Origin: Pseudomonadota bacterium
GTDB lineage: Bacteria > Pseudomonadota > Alphaproteobacteria > Acetobacterales > Acetobacteraceae
Length of the DNA: 32,640 bases
NCBI GenBank assembly: GCA_021816925.1
Contig: JAKAWQ010000044.1
Location: 1 to 32,640 of the forward strand
Direction: 5' to 3'
The position numbers were made by a program, and so were the translations under genes. The notes beneath the pieces are model-generated. The model was not told where the DNA came from and searched no databases. It saw only the letters and a program-made list of their open reading frames with translations. This document shows, piece after piece, positions 32,548 through 32,640 of the stretch. Every line of letters begins with the position of its first letter. Position 1 is the stretch's first letter.

Positions 32548-32640
32548 CCGGCTCGCCAAGCTCCGGGCGTGGCTACGCGCCGCGCTGGCCCATCGCGATT
32601 TCGGATCATATCTGGCAGGCGTTGGGGATTGTCGGGACGG
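32544..32640 (+). CDS. Partial ORF running off the window
   Basis: From a GTG overlapping the previous stop (GTGA) the frame reads MTGSPSSGRGYAPRWPIAIS and stays open to the edge. Not recognised. Confidence 0.3.
   Translation, partial: MTGSPSSGRGYAPRWPIAISDHIWQALGIVGT

Larger units (their letters stand above)
25835..32640 (+). mobile_element. P4-like satellite / small integrative element (left part)
   Basis: Integrase next to the junction, then a toxin-antitoxin pair, AlpA-like HTH, toprim primase, ATPase/helicase and small coupled genes: the layout of P4-type satellites and related phage-inducible or mobilizable islands. The left boundary is set by loss of homology in the interrupted gene near 25830-25860. 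The right end is outside the window, so no att repeat could be checked. Confidence 0.7.

Overview
This is a GC-rich window with no rRNA or tRNA gene. Gene content and codon use point to an alphaproteobacterium, probably Acetobacteraceae; that placement is an inference from gene families, not a measurement. Three blocks lie side by side.

(1) About 450-19400: a fluoride-response island. Four crcB-type (fluoride) riboswitch aptamers can be read directly: three clear or good (9362-9437 minus, 18771-18838 minus, 18936-19021 plus) and one degenerate (11146-11224 plus). They stand before a membrane-complex operon, a MutS-like operon, a broken or unidentified ORF and enolase. The first operon (minus strand) encodes a complex I/Hyf-like assembly in the order hyfC-E-F-G-(H+I)-B, followed by the fluoride channel CrcB/FluC, a DUF190 protein and an unknown protein. 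Its large subunit has lost both CxxC pairs that hold the NiFe centre, so it belongs with the energy-converting hydrogenase-related (Ehr) complexes and is not a hydrogenase. Two more DUF190 genes, a frameshifted phosphoglycerate-mutase-like gene and enolase (a classical fluoride target) fill the middle. The second minus-strand operon is MutS-like A, MutS-like B, a dynamin-like GTPase with a duplicated Cys/His module, and an MFS transporter. In all four riboswitches the last conserved strand of the aptamer can pair instead with a downstream Shine-Dalgarno sequence, which suggests control of translation. In two cases the exposed SD serves a tiny leader ORF whose stop overlaps the next start codon.

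(2) About 19430-25856: remains of a plasmid- or ICE-type accessory region. It holds an IS630-family remnant that cut a small gene, a histone-H1-like protein, a DUF3991/toprim protein, several small conserved unknowns, an ArdC antirestriction protein and the N-terminus of a large helicase/methylase. A GC-rich palindromic repeat recurs in three of its intergenic gaps.

(3) About 25850 to the window end: an integrated P4-like satellite or small integrative element that appears to have interrupted the helicase/methylase gene. It carries a P4-type integrase, a BrnT/BrnA toxin-antitoxin pair, an AlpA-like HTH protein, a toprim primase, an AAA-type ATPase/helicase and small genes in overlapping ATGA arrangement. 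The 3' end of the ATPase gene holds 11 exact copies of a 9-bp iteron bracketed by a perfect 28-bp inverted repeat, a strong candidate replication origin.

The left edge holds the N-terminus of an unrelated transposase.
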